A DNA stretch of 64,000 nucleotides, from assembly GCF_937927635.1 (NCBI RefSeq), contig NZ_CALBRW010000020.1, forward strand, positions 62,001 to 126,000. Reading direction: 5' to 3'. The notes below the pieces were generated by a model. It saw nothing but the letters and a program-made list of their open reading frames with translations. It was not told where the DNA came from and made no database searches. This document shows positions 17,313-27,587 of this stretch, in pieces (within the stretch, counting starts at the first letter, position 1; each line of letters begins with the position of its first letter). The stretch is from an uncultured Microbacterium sp. GTDB lineage: Bacteria; Actinomycetota; Actinomycetes; Actinomycetales; Microbacteriaceae. Made by a program: the position numbers and the translations under genes.

Positions 17313-17354
17313 GATTCGAGCGTAGACGGCGCGCGGCCCGTGCGGGCCGATCGC

Positions 17355-19064
<1,710 letters not shown>

Positions 19065-19115
19065 CTCGGGCTCCCTTGCTCGACACTCCATCATGCGCCC
19101 GTTGCCGCCGGAGAG

Positions 19116-20018
19116 TCACCCCCGATCGGGGGTGTTCGGATGCGGCCGCCGCACGATGCGCAGCTCGCTGGCGAGGATGCCCAGCACCACCAGCATCCCG
19201 CCCACCAGCGCCGCCGCAGGCAGGCGCTCGCCGGCGATGCGGCCGATGATGGCGGCCCACACGGGCTCGCCGGAGTAGATGATGGTCGCGCGGGTCGGCG
19301 AGACCGACTTCTGCGCCCAGTTCATCGTGAGCTGGATGATGCAGCTGGACACGCCCAGCCCGATGCCGGCGGCGACCCAGGCCCAGCTGAATGCCGGAAC
19401 GCCCTCGCCGACGACCGGCATCGTCGCGAATGACAGCAGGCCCGCCGTCAGCAGCTGCACGATCGTGATGCGGCCCAGGTCGATGCGGCCCGCGAACACG
19501 CTGATCAGGATGATCTCGCCCACGATGGGCAGGGTGCTGATCAGGGTCACCGACTCCCCGAGGCCCAGCGAGAGGCTGAACGCCTCCGGTCCCGCGATGA
19601 GGACGAGACCGGCGAACGCGAGCGCCGCGCCCACGAACGCCATCGCCGGCGGGCGCTTGCGGAAGAAGATCCATTGTGCGAACGGCACCATCGGCACGTA
19701 CAACGCGGTCAGAAACGCCGACGTGCTGGAGTCGATGGTCTGCAGCCCCAGCGTCTGCAGTCCGTAGCCGCCGTAGATCATCAGTCCGATCGAGGCCCCG
19801 GCGCCCAGGTCGGCCCAGGTCATTCCGCGCAGCGATCGGTGGAAGATCAGCATGCTGATCAGCCCCGCCACCGTGAACCGCAGCCCCACGAAGAACCAGG
19901 GTCCGGAGTGCTGCATGGCGATGTGCACCACCAGGAACGTGCCGCCCCACACCGCGGTGATCGCGATGAGGGCGAGTTCCTGGGGGCGCATTCGCAGCCA
20001 GCGGAGATTCGAGGGCAC
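19116..20018 (-). CDS. EamA/DMT-family transporter
   Basis: Ten-helix drug/metabolite transporter, 300 aa, made of two repeated five-helix EamA domains. The first begins LALIAITAVWGGTFLVVHIA (residue 15 on). The second domain has the helix region ATIIYSGEPVWAAIIG characteristic of the family. GTG start at 20018 with GGGAG about 8 bases upstream. Probable exporter of an amino acid or metabolite; the substrate cannot be read from sequence. A large palindrome lies just upstream (20068-20154). Confidence 0.88.
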   Translation of the reverse strand: MPSNLRWLRMRPQELALIAITAVWGGTFLVVHIAMQHSGPWFFVGLRFTVAGLISMLIFHRSLRGMTWADLGAGASIGLMIYGGYGLQTLGLQTIDSSTSAFLTALYVPMVPFAQWIFFRKRPPAMAFVGAALAFAGLVLIAGPEAFSLSLGLGESVTLISTLPIVGEIILISVFAGRIDLGRITIVQLLTAGLLSFATMPVVGEGVPAFSWAWVAAGIGLGVSSCIIQLTMNWAQKSVSPTRATIIYSGEPVWAAIIGRIAGERLPAAALVGGMLVVLGILASELRIVRRPHPNTPDRG

Positions 20019-20067
20019 AGCTGATTCTCCCGGATTCCCGGGGTGCGCGGCGCTGTTCGTCTTGGCA

Positions 20068-20154
20068 GGTACGGATGTCGGTCGATTCCCCGCTTGCAGG
20101 CCGATTCTGCGGCGTGTCGACCGACATCCGTGTCAATCGACCGACATCCGTACC
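20068..20154. repeat. Interrupted palindrome A, 87 bp
   Basis: Outer arms GGTACGGATGTCGGTCGATT (20068-20087) and its perfect complement (20135-20154). An extra copy of the core TCGACCGACATCCG at 20117-20130 is a direct repeat of the right arm (20137-20150). It lies between the tandem XRE and EamA genes. A strong RNA hairpin is expected, with the left arm able to pair with either right-hand copy. Confidence 0.75.
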
Positions 20155-20184
20155 GGGGACGCCGGACGGATCGGATGCCCGAGC

Positions 20185-21105
20185 TCAGTCCGTCGTCGGG
20201 CGCTCGCCGCGGCCCCAGCCCATCGACAGCGCGCCCGGGCCGAAGCCCCGGCGCACGGCGTGCAGGGAACGGGCGCCGTGCAGCATCCGCGGCGTGACGA
20301 CCCGGCCCGCCGGGGTCTCCTCGATCTCGTCGCACCAGTCCGGCAGCCAGGCCGGGTCGAACCGTGTCCACAGCAGCAGCTCTCGGGCCTGGAAGGCCAC
20401 TCCGTAGCCCGAGCCGTCGCTCACCTCGATCTCGGGCGGGTACGTCACGGCCCACTCGATCAGCATGGTCTCGGGGCTGGTGATCGGCCGCTCCAACTCG
20501 AACAGGAACCCGTGCACCTCATTGCTGGGGTGCGTGTAGCGCTTCGAGATGCGGCCGCCGCCCAGCGCCTCGAACCCGGGCGGGGGAGTGGGCTCGCCGG
20601 TCGAGATCTCCACATACGGCACGGCGGTGACCACACCGGAGGTGGCCTGTACCAGCACCCGGGCCGTCCGCCGCCGCACATGTCCCTCGGGCCCGACATC
20701 GGTGACGGCATGGATCGTCAGCTCGCGAGTCGGATCGGGGTAGGCGGCGCCCATCGCCAGGAACGTCTCGCGGACGCGCTGCTCGGTGGGATCCTCGTCG
20801 AACGGGAAAGCCACAGGGCCGAGCGGGCCGGTGCGCTGCGTCGGACCGAGCAGCTGCAGCAGTGCCCCGTCGTCCAGTCCCAGCAGCTGCTCCAGATCGG
20901 CGACCGCCGCCAGCGACTGGGCGCCTTCGGGCCTGCGCGCCCCCGAGCGCCAGTAGCTCAGCGTCGCCCGCGACACCGGATTGCCATGCGCGGCGAGCCG
21001 CTCCTGCAGCCGCGCCAGCGTCATCCCGCGGTCGCGGATGGCCGCACTCAGTGCCCCGGCGAACGGCGTGGTCGCCTGCCCCTGCAAGATAGCCTCGTCC
21101 GTCAC
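20185..21105 (-). CDS. XRE-like helix-turn-helix regulator with C-terminal sensor-like domain
   Basis: 306 aa. Residues about 17-80 form a lambda-repressor-type helix-turn-helix (LSAAIRDRGMTLARLQERLA, then PVSRATLSYWRSGARRPEG). The rest is a beta-rich domain of unknown type with conserved-looking aromatic patches (GFLFELERPITSPETMLIEW). The palindrome 18 bases upstream of its start (21123-21136) is a candidate autoregulatory site. No neighbouring target is obvious. DNA binding is well supported; the effector is unknown. Confidence 0.75.
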   Translation of the reverse strand: MTDEAILQGQATTPFAGALSAAIRDRGMTLARLQERLAAHGNPVSRATLSYWRSGARRPEGAQSLAAVADLEQLLGLDDGALLQLLGPTQRTGPLGPVAFPFDEDPTEQRVRETFLAMGAAYPDPTRELTIHAVTDVGPEGHVRRRTARVLVQATSGVVTAVPYVEISTGEPTPPPGFEALGGGRISKRYTHPSNEVHGFLFELERPITSPETMLIEWAVTYPPEIEVSDGSGYGVAFQARELLLWTRFDPAWLPDWCDEIEETPAGRVVTPRMLHGARSLHAVRRGFGPGALSMGWGRGERPTTD

Positions 21106-21122
21106 AGCCGCCCTCTCGGTAT

Positions 21123-21136
21123 GTGAACGCGCTCAC
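21123..21136. promoter_or_regulatory. Candidate operator upstream of the XRE gene
   Basis: GTGAACGCGCTCAC reads GTGA-N-CGCG-N-TCAC, a near-perfect palindrome 18 bases before the XRE start. The rest of 21106-21363 (258 bases) shows no gene; the promoter of the next plus-strand gene should lie there. Confidence 0.4.
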
Positions 21137-21363
21137 CATAGAGTGGCACAAGGTCCGTCGGATGCCTTCGCTGGGGAGCAGGTGTCGCGCGGGCCTCCGA
21201 GAACGCACGGGTGGCGCCCGCCCGAAGTCTCGGGTGCAGTCCGAAATCCGTCCTCCGCGGATGTCGGGAGCGCGGCGGCAGCTGGGGAGGCCGCGCTCCC
21301 GGCCACGGCCTGGTTCATAGGCGCCCGTCGTAGACTGGAAGGGCCACCGATCCGAGGACTGCC

Positions 21364-22005
21364 ATGCCCGCTGAACGCACCTTCACTGCACGTCACGTGC
21401 AGCTGACGCGCGCCGCTCTGGCCGCCGTCGCGGCGCTGATGATCACGTTCTCGCCCGACCACTCGGCATCCGTCGGCCTGCCGACGTTCGGCGGCTTCGT
21501 CATCGCCACCGCGCTCGTGCTCGTGCTGGCCGCGATCATCGTCTACCCGGCCGGCCACCGCTGGCCAGCCGTCATCATCGCCGGCATCTCGTTCGTGCTC
21601 GGCATGACCGCCGGCATCCCTTCGATCCGCTCCGACGCGCTGTTCTTCGGACTCGTGATCGCGTGGGCCGCCTCGACCGGACTGGTCGAACTGATCCACG
21701 GCATCCGCTCGAAAGGGACGGAGGGAGCGCGCGACGCGACCCTCATCGGCTCCCTGGGACTGCTGCTCGCCCTGCTGCTGGCGCTGGTGCCGGCCGGGTT
21801 CGTGATGGACTACACCACGCCGCAGGGTGCGGCATCGCTCACCGGCATCATCATCGGCGTCGGGATGTTCGGCGGCTACGCCGCGATCATCGCCGTCTTC
21901 CTCGGCATCGCCGGGCTCACGCCGGGCGCGAAGAAGGCCGCTCAGGCGGATGCTGAGAAGGATGCCGGCACGGACAGCCTGGCGGACCACGGAGGATACG
22001 CATGA
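21364..22005 (+). CDS. Integral membrane protein, 213 aa
   Basis: About six transmembrane helices in three hairpins, beginning at AALAAVAALMITF and ending IIIGVGMFGGYAAIIAVFLG, followed by a short charged tail (AQADAEKDAGTDSLADHGG). ATG at 21364. Coupled by ATGA to the next membrane gene, so the two probably act together. Layout resembles acid-resistance/HdeD-like or DUF308-type proteins in size only; no motif confirms that. Function unknown. Confidence 0.7.
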   Translation: MPAERTFTARHVQLTRAALAAVAALMITFSPDHSASVGLPTFGGFVIATALVLVLAAIIVYPAGHRWPAVIIAGISFVLGMTAGIPSIRSDALFFGLVIAWAASTGLVELIHGIRSKGTEGARDATLIGSLGLLLALLLALVPAGFVMDYTTPQGAASLTGIIIGVGMFGGYAAIIAVFLGIAGLTPGAKKAAQADAEKDAGTDSLADHGGYA

Positions 22006-22406
22006 CCGAGCAGAAGCCCACGCGGCGCGACATCCTGAAGCCGCTGCACCTGGTGAGCATCGCCCTGGGGTGCGGCGTGTTCGCGATGCTGGTCACGATC
22101 TTCTCCACCGGCGGTTTCACCGCCCGAGTGAACAGCTCCATCGCCCGCGGCACCTACAAGGACCTGCCGCCGTTCACGCTGGGACTGGTCATCGGCGGCA
22201 TCTGCTTCATCGTGACGCTGCTGATCATGGCGCTGCTGATGCTGGCCGTCAACCCGACCACGGTCACCAAGACCATCGACCGCCCGATCCTGCTGGACCC
22301 GAAGCCCACGCGCGCGCAGCGCCGGGCCGCCAAGGAGGCCGAGGCCGCCGATGCTGCTGCAGAAGCCGCACCCGAGGCCGCGAAGCCCGACGCCCCCGAG
22401 GCCTGA
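22002..22406 (+). CDS. Membrane protein with charged C-terminal tail, 134 aa
   Basis: Two helices (about residues 17-36 and 58-83) flank a short extracytoplasmic loop; the tail from residue 95 is rich in Ala, Glu, Lys and Arg (THRAQ-like RAQRRAAKEAEAADAAAEA). Start overlaps the previous stop (ATGA). Convergent with the sugar dehydrogenase, only 3 bases apart. No family recognised; probably a partner of the preceding membrane protein. Confidence 0.68.
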   Translation: MTEQKPTRRDILKPLHLVSIALGCGVFAMLVTIFSTGGFTARVNSSIARGTYKDLPPFTLGLVIGGICFIVTLLIMALLMLAVNPTTVTKTIDRPILLDPKPTRAQRRAAKEAEAADAAAEAAPEAAKPDAPEA

Positions 22407-22409
22407 GCC

Positions 22410-23492
22410 TCAGCCCTCCCGGAACGCCGGCTGCACGAGGCGGTCGTCGCCCTCGCGCGAATCGCCGCGCCCGTCGGTGTTGCTGGTGAGCAGCCAGAGC
22501 CTGCCGTCGGTGCCGGCCAGCACGTCGCGCACCCGGCCGTAGTCCTCGGTGAATGCCGCCACCCACGGCTCCTCGTCCGGATGCGAGGGATCGAACAGCC
22601 ACACGCGCTGCCCGCGCAGCCCCGCGATGTACAGGGTGCCGTCGATCACCGCGATACCGCTGGGGCTGGCATCCGCCGGCTTCCACACCGCGGCCGGATC
22701 GATGGCGTCCGCCGCCTTCGCGATGCCCTCGTGATCCGGCCAGCCGTAGTCGCCACCGGCGACGATGCGGTTCACCTCGTCCCAGGTGTCCTGCCCGAAT
22801 TCGCTGGCCCACAGGGTGTCGTCGTCGTCCCAGGCGATGCCCTGCACGTTGCGATGTCCGAGCGAGTACACCCGCGTGCCGAACGGGTTGCCCGGCGCCG
22901 GATCGCCGGTGGGCGTCACACGTAGGATCTTGCCGCCCAGGTACGTCCTGTCTCGGGCGCGCTCGCGCTGCCCGGCATCCCCGGTCGTGATGTACAGCAT
23001 CCCGTCGGGGCCGAATGCCAGGCGTCCGCCGTTGTGGTTGGTCGCGTGCGGGATGCCGGTGACGAGATCCTCCACGGCGCTGGTGTCCAGTCGCAGTCCA
23101 CCGGGCTCGCCGCGCAGCGGCATCCGCACCACCCGGTTGTCGTCGTCGGTCGCGTGATACGCATACAGCCAGCGGATGCCGTCGAGCTCGCGCACGACGA
23201 TGCCGTTCAGCCCCGCCTCGCCGCCGGAGACGACGCCGGGCACGGTGCCCGCGGTGCGCAGTTCTCCGGATGCCGTGCGCTCGAGCACCTTCCCGTCGTC
23301 GCGCTGCGAGATGAGTGCGCTGTCCCCGACGAGCGCGACCGACCAGGGTGCGTCGAGGCCGGATGCCAGCGTGACGGGCTTCTCCTGCAGCGACGGGGAC
23401 GGCGCCGTGCAGGCTGTCAGCATGAGCGCGGCCAGCATCCCTGCTGCCGCCGTCGTCCATCGCATCGTGCCCATGGTCCAGGGTCTCAGCAT
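22410..23492 (-). CDS. PQQ-dependent sugar dehydrogenase-type lipoprotein
   Basis: Six-bladed beta-propeller of the soluble glucose/sorbosone dehydrogenase family, 360 aa. Signal peptide with lipobox LMLTAC; start may be the ATG at 23492 or the in-frame ATG at 23474. Family signatures: SGLDAPWSVA, the catalytic-His region ATNHNGGRLAFGPDG, TTGDAG, and GHRNVQGIAWD. These match PQQ and Ca2+ ligands in the family. It should oxidise aldose sugars at the cell surface; in many actinobacteria PQQ supply is external, so activity depends on cofactor. Divergent from an MFS exporter. Confidence 0.88.
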   Translation of the reverse strand: MLRPWTMGTMRWTTAAAGMLAALMLTACTAPSPSLQEKPVTLASGLDAPWSVALVGDSALISQRDDGKVLERTASGELRTAGTVPGVVSGGEAGLNGIVVRELDGIRWLYAYHATDDDNRVVRMPLRGEPGGLRLDTSAVEDLVTGIPHATNHNGGRLAFGPDGMLYITTGDAGQRERARDRTYLGGKILRVTPTGDPAPGNPFGTRVYSLGHRNVQGIAWDDDDTLWASEFGQDTWDEVNRIVAGGDYGWPDHEGIAKAADAIDPAAVWKPADASPSGIAVIDGTLYIAGLRGQRVWLFDPSHPDEEPWVAAFTEDYGRVRDVLAGTDGRLWLLTSNTDGRGDSREGDDRLVQPAFREG

Positions 23493-23571
23493 CCGCCTTC
23501 ACGGGCAACGGGTGCAGCGGCTGACCGCACTCCGGAGGAATAGAACGTCGCCGTTTCGGCTTGGGACAGTC

Positions 23572-25032
23572 ATGGGTTCCTCTGTGGACCGCTCCGCGGT
23601 CGGCCTTCGCTCCGAGCGCGGACCCATCCTCGGCGGGCTCATGCTCTCGACCGGGCTGATCGCGATCGACGCGACCATCCTCGCCACCGCGGTGCCCAGC
23701 ATCGTGCGCGATCTCGGCGGCTACCAGCAGTTCCCGTGGCTGTTCTCGGTGTACCTGCTGGCGCAGGCCGTGAGCGTGCCGATCTACGCCAAGTCCGCCG
23801 ACATGATCGGCCGCAAGCCCATCATCCTCATCGGCATCGGGCTGTTCCTGCTGGGATCGGTGCTGTGCGGCTTCGCGCCGGGGATGCTGTGGCTGATCCT
23901 GTTCCGCATCGTGCAGGGTCTGGGCGCCGGGGCCGTAGGACCGATGGCGATGACCATCGTCGGCGACATCTACACGGTCGCCGAACGCGCGAAGGTGCAG
24001 GGCTACCTGTCCAGCATGTGGGCGATCGCGTCGGTGGTCGGGCCAGCGCTGGGCGGCATCTTCTCGCAGCTGGGCATCTGGCGCGGCATCTTCTTCGTGA
24101 ACGTGCCGCTGTGCGCGCTGGCGGGATGGATGCTGATCCGCAACTACCACGAGGACAAGTACGAACAGCGGCACCGCATCGACTTCGGCGGCGCGGCGCT
24201 GCTGACGCTGGGGCTGACCGGAATCATCCTCGGCCTGCTGGAGGGCGACAGCGCCTGGGCGTGGATCTCGGTGCCCAGCGCCATCTGCTTCGGCGGGGGA
24301 GCGCTGGCGCTGGTGGCCTTCGCGGCCGTCGAGCGGCGGGCATCCGAGCCCATCATCGACTTCTCGCTGATCGGTCGACGGCTGATCCTGTCCACGACCG
24401 TGGTGTCGTTCGGGATCGGCGCGCTGCTGATCGGAGTGACGAGCTTCGCCCCGGCCTACCTGGAGGGCTCGCTCGGCATCCCGCCGCTGCTGTCGGGGCT
24501 GGCGGTCGCGGCGCTGACGCTGGGCTGGCCGCTGGCCTCGGCGAACTCCGGCACCCTGTACCTGCGCATCGGCTTCCGCCGCACGGCCACGATCGGGATG
24601 AGCACCGCCGTGGTCGCGTCGATCCTGCTGGCCGTCACCGGCCCTTGGCCGAACGCGTTCACGGTCGCCGGTATCGCGTTCGTGCTGGGCCTCGGACTGG
24701 GCTGGTCGTCGGCGCCTGTGCTCATCGCCGCTCAGGCGTCGGTGGGGTGGGGCGAGCGCGGCGCGGTGACCGGCATGAACACGTTCGCGCGCTCCGCCGG
24801 CAGCGCCGTGGGCGTGGCCATCCTCGGTGCCATCTCGAACGCGGTGATCGCGCGCGGCGCGGGTCCTGATGACCCGGCGACGATCGTGTCGGCATCCACC
24901 GGGGTGTTCATCGGCGTTGCCATCACCGCCGCCGTGACACTCGGCGCACTGATGTTCATGCCCCGCGACTACGCGGGTGCCGGCGGAGCCTCCACGGATG
25001 GGGCACCGGCGGGCGGCGCGTCCGCTTCCTGA
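23572..25032 (+). CDS. MFS drug exporter (DHA2/EmrB-like)
   Basis: Proton-driven multidrug exporter, 486 aa, with about 14 helices. DATILATAVPSIVRDLG is motif D1 of DHA2 proteins (helix 1), SADMIGRKP the cytoplasmic motif A, and LFRIVQGLGAGAVGP motif B. WGERGAVTGMNTFARSAGSAVG resembles the late motif before helix 13. ATG at 23572 begins the conserved region. No adjacent repressor was seen; the gene is divergent from the PQQ-type dehydrogenase. Substrate unknown. Confidence 0.9.
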   Translation: MGSSVDRSAVGLRSERGPILGGLMLSTGLIAIDATILATAVPSIVRDLGGYQQFPWLFSVYLLAQAVSVPIYAKSADMIGRKPIILIGIGLFLLGSVLCGFAPGMLWLILFRIVQGLGAGAVGPMAMTIVGDIYTVAERAKVQGYLSSMWAIASVVGPALGGIFSQLGIWRGIFFVNVPLCALAGWMLIRNYHEDKYEQRHRIDFGGAALLTLGLTGIILGLLEGDSAWAWISVPSAICFGGGALALVAFAAVERRASEPIIDFSLIGRRLILSTTVVSFGIGALLIGVTSFAPAYLEGSLGIPPLLSGLAVAALTLGWPLASANSGTLYLRIGFRRTATIGMSTAVVASILLAVTGPWPNAFTVAGIAFVLGLGLGWSSAPVLIAAQASVGWGERGAVTGMNTFARSAGSAVGVAILGAISNAVIARGAGPDDPATIVSASTGVFIGVAITAAVTLGALMFMPRDYAGAGGASTDGAPAGGASAS

Positions 25033-25064
25033 GTCCGCCCCCGCCGGGTCGCTTCGGCATCCGG

Positions 25065-25260
25065 GCTTCCGTCCAGCTCTCAGGCGTCTGCGCTTCCGTC
25101 CAGCTCTCAGGCGTGCGGATGGAAAGTGCAGGTGGATGCTGCGGTTACCCGGCGTTTTCCATCTCGCCAGTGGTCATTCGGCTGGAAAGCGCCGGGTCCG
25201 AGGAGCACCTACCCGGCACTTTCCATCTCGCCGGATGCCGGATGCCGGATGCCGGATGCC
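25065..25260. repeat. Composite repeat cluster between convergent genes
   Basis: In the 250-base gap between the MFS gene and purB there are four layers. A perfect 23-bp direct repeat lies at 25065-25087 and 25092-25114. Two near-identical 23-mers containing TTTCCATCTCGCC lie at 25146-25168 and 25209-25231. These alternate with inverted partial copies at 25119-25129 (ATGGAAAGTGC) and 25183-25197 (TGGAAAGCGCCGGGT). Last come four tandem GGATGCC units (25233-25260). Strong secondary structure is expected; it may double as terminator. Confidence 0.75.
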
Positions 25261-25282
25261 GGTTCTGCGGCGGACAGTCCGG

Positions 25283-26665
25283 TCAGCGCGCGAGCTGCTC
25301 CGCGATGCCGATGTAGGTCGCCGGTGTCAGTGCGAGCAGGCGCTGCTTGGCGGCATCCCCGATCTCCAGCTTCTGCACGAACTCCGCCAGCTCGGCCGCA
25401 CCGACGCGGTGTCCGCGGGTGAGGTCCTTCAGCAGGGCGTACGGGTCGGTGATGGTGGAGCGCCCGGCGACGACCTCCGCGCGGATGACGGTCTGGATGG
25501 CCTCGGCCAGCACCTCCCAGTTGTGGTCGAGGTCGTCCAGCAGCACGTCACGCGACAGGGAGATGGCGTCCAGCCCACGGCGCAGGTTGTCCAGCGCCAG
25601 CAGCGAGTGCCCGAAGGCCACGCCGATGTTGCGCTGCGTGGTGGAGTCGGTCAGGTCGCGCTGCATGCGCGAGGTGACCAGCGTCTGCGACAGGGACCCG
25701 AACAGGGCTCCGGAGATCTCGAAGTTCGCCTCGGCGTTCTCGAACCGGATCGGGTTGATCTTGTGCGGCATGGTCGACGAACCGGTCGCGCCGGGCACGG
25801 GGATCTGCGCGAAGTAGCCCAGCGAGATGTAGGTCCAGATGTCGGTGGCGAGGTTGTGCAGGATGCCGCCGGCGTGCCGCACGTGGTCGTACAGCTCCAC
25901 CTGCCAGTCGTGCGACTCGATCTGCGTGGTGAGGGGGTTGAAGTCGATGCCCAGGCCCTCGATGTACTCGCGGCTCACGGTGGGCCAGTCCACCGAGGGA
26001 TCTGCGGCAAGGTGCGCCGACCAGGTGCCGGTCGCGCCGGAGAACTTCGCCAGGTACTCGGATGCTGCGATGCGGGCGCGCACGCGCTCCAGGCGCCACG
26101 CGAACACGGCGAGCTCCTTGCCCATGGTCGATGGGGTGGCCGGCTGCCCGTGCGTGCGGGAGAGCATCGCGGCGTCCGCGTGCTCGGCGGCGAGCGAGCG
26201 GAGCTTCGCGATCACGGCATCCAGCGCCGGCAGCCAGACGCCCTCGACGGCGCGCTTGACGGTGAGCGCGTACGAGGCGGAGTTGATGTCCTCGCTCGTG
26301 CACGCGAAGTGCGTCAGCTCGGCGATGCGGTCCAGGCCCAGGGTCGCCAGGCGGTCGCGCACCAGGTACTCGACGGCCTTCACATCGTGGCGGGTGACGG
26401 CCTCCTTGGCGGCCAGCCAATCGATCTCGTCCTGGCCGAAGTCGCGGTACAGCGCGCGCAGGCGCTGCTTGTCGGCATCCGGCAGGGGAGAGGTGCCGAA
26501 CACCGAGCGGTCGGTGAGGGCGATCAGCCACTCCACCTCCACCTCCACGCGGGCGCGGTTCAGCCCCGCCTCGGAGAGGAAGTCCGCAAGTCCCGTGACG
26601 GCGGTGCGGTAGCGGCCGTCGAGGGGGCTGAGCGGCTGAGCGGGGAGCGAAGGCAGAGAAGTCAG
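25283..26665 (-). CDS. purB: Adenylosuccinate lyase
   Basis: Purine-synthesis enzyme converting SAICAR to AICAR and adenylosuccinate to AMP, 460 aa. Signature loop GSSTMPHKINPIRFENAEAN (about residue 297) with the catalytic Ser, plus HFACTSEDINS (about 120) and SRTHGQPATPSTMGKE (about 168). Conserved PLSPLDGRY lies at residues 11-19, so the real start must precede it; the only suitable codon is CTG at 26665, preceded by AGGAGG at 6-bp spacing and overlapping the phosphatase stop (CTGA). A GTG at 26548 would delete the conserved N-terminus. Housekeeping gene. Confidence 0.93.
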   Translation of the reverse strand: MTSLPSLPAQPLSPLDGRYRTAVTGLADFLSEAGLNRARVEVEVEWLIALTDRSVFGTSPLPDADKQRLRALYRDFGQDEIDWLAAKEAVTRHDVKAVEYLVRDRLATLGLDRIAELTHFACTSEDINSASYALTVKRAVEGVWLPALDAVIAKLRSLAAEHADAAMLSRTHGQPATPSTMGKELAVFAWRLERVRARIAASEYLAKFSGATGTWSAHLAADPSVDWPTVSREYIEGLGIDFNPLTTQIESHDWQVELYDHVRHAGGILHNLATDIWTYISLGYFAQIPVPGATGSSTMPHKINPIRFENAEANFEISGALFGSLSQTLVTSRMQRDLTDSTTQRNIGVAFGHSLLALDNLRRGLDAISLSRDVLLDDLDHNWEVLAEAIQTVIRAEVVAGRSTITDPYALLKDLTRGHRVGAAELAEFVQKLEIGDAAKQRLLALTPATYIGIAEQLAR

Positions 26666-27207
26666 AGGAGTTCCTCCTGCTCGGGGCCCCGCGTCGCGCG
26701 GAGCGTCGAATGGGATGCCCGCACAGCCGGTTCGAGTTGGCTGAAGAGCCCGCGGGTGGCGGTCTCAATCATAGCCAGCACCGAATCGAACATCGGCGGG
26801 CCCGCATAGTACGGATCGGGCACGTCCATGGTGGACGCGGCCGGGTCGTAGGCGCGCAGAAGGGTGACCTTGCCCTTGTCGTCGGCGCTGCGGGCCCACG
26901 CCTTCAGGATGCGCTCGTGCGTGCGATCGAGGGCGACGATCAGGTCGTTGTCGGCGAAGGATGCTGCGCTGAACTGCCGCGCGCGGTGCGCGGAGCCGTC
27001 GTAGCCGCGGCGGCTGAGGGCTTCGAGGGTGCGCTGGTCGGCGCGCTCGCCGAGGTGCCAGTCGCCCGTGCCCGCGCTGCGGGACAGCACACGATCGCCC
27101 AGCCCGCGCTGTGTCGCGAGCGCGCGGAACACGACTTCGGCCATCGGTGAGCGGCAGATGTTGCCCGTGCAGACGAAGACGACGCGGAAGGGATCCGGTG
27201 AGGTCAC
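26662..27207 (-). CDS. Low-molecular-weight protein-tyrosine phosphatase
   Basis: 181 aa, cytosolic. The phosphate-binding loop VCTGNICRSP (Cys about 13, Arg about 19) and the general-acid DPYY region (DVPDPYYAGP, about 130) define the LMW-PTP/Wzb family. GTG start at 27207. The final bases supply the ribosome-binding site of purB, so the two genes are translationally linked. A tail of about 20 residues rich in Arg and Glu extends beyond the usual domain. Likely roles: dephosphorylation of tyrosine kinases or arginine phosphates. Confidence 0.92.
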   Translation of the reverse strand: MTSPDPFRVVFVCTGNICRSPMAEVVFRALATQRGLGDRVLSRSAGTGDWHLGERADQRTLEALSRRGYDGSAHRARQFSAASFADNDLIVALDRTHERILKAWARSADDKGKVTLLRAYDPAASTMDVPDPYYAGPPMFDSVLAMIETATRGLFSQLEPAVRASHSTLRATRGPEQEELL

Positions 27208-27320
27208 AGCACCATTGTGCCTTCATCGACTTCTGTCCCCAATCGTCAATCTCGAGAAGTTGCGCACAGTGGGTAGGATTCCGGGCGGAGCGGATGCCCG
27301 CCATCCCGCACCCTGGATGC

Positions 27321-27587
27321 ATGTACACGATCACAGCGGCCCAGGCTCCGGGAGGCGCGGGCGAGGATCTCTGGGCGGCGGTAGAGGCGATGCGGCTGCT
27401 GAACGAGGCGACCGACCTGGTGGAGACGGTGGGCGTGGGAGTCTCGCGGCTCATCGAGGATGCACGCTGGGAGAACGCAGGGGTGCGCGCGCTGCGGTGG
27501 GCGCTCTCGGATCTGCACGCGCAGTTGGAGAGCGAGCGCGGCGAGCTGGAGTTCCAGCGCCAGCAGGTGGCCAGGATCCTGCGATGA
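27321..27587 (+). CDS. Small helical protein, possible ESX-like partner
   Basis: 88 aa, no signal or membrane helix. It is almost wholly helix-forming (LWAAVEAMRLLNEATDLVE, then ALRWALSDLHAQLESERGEL), with Trp-Glu-Asn (DARWENAG) near the middle where WXG100 proteins have W-X-G between two helices. Size and position before a larger partner with a helical N-terminus fit a type VII secretion pair. The WXG glycine is not conserved, so the assignment is tentative. Coupled by ATGA to the next gene. Confidence 0.6.
   Translation: MYTITAAQAPGGAGEDLWAAVEAMRLLNEATDLVETVGVGVSRLIEDARWENAGVRALRWALSDLHAQLESERGELEFQRQQVARILR

Noticed and set aside
25065..25260. Repeats as a CRISPR array
   Set aside because: The units differ in length and orientation, there are no regular spacers and no cas genes.
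26548..26550. GTG at 26548 as the purB start
   Set aside because: It would remove the conserved N-terminal PLSPLDGRY region; an upstream CTG with a strong ribosome site fits better.
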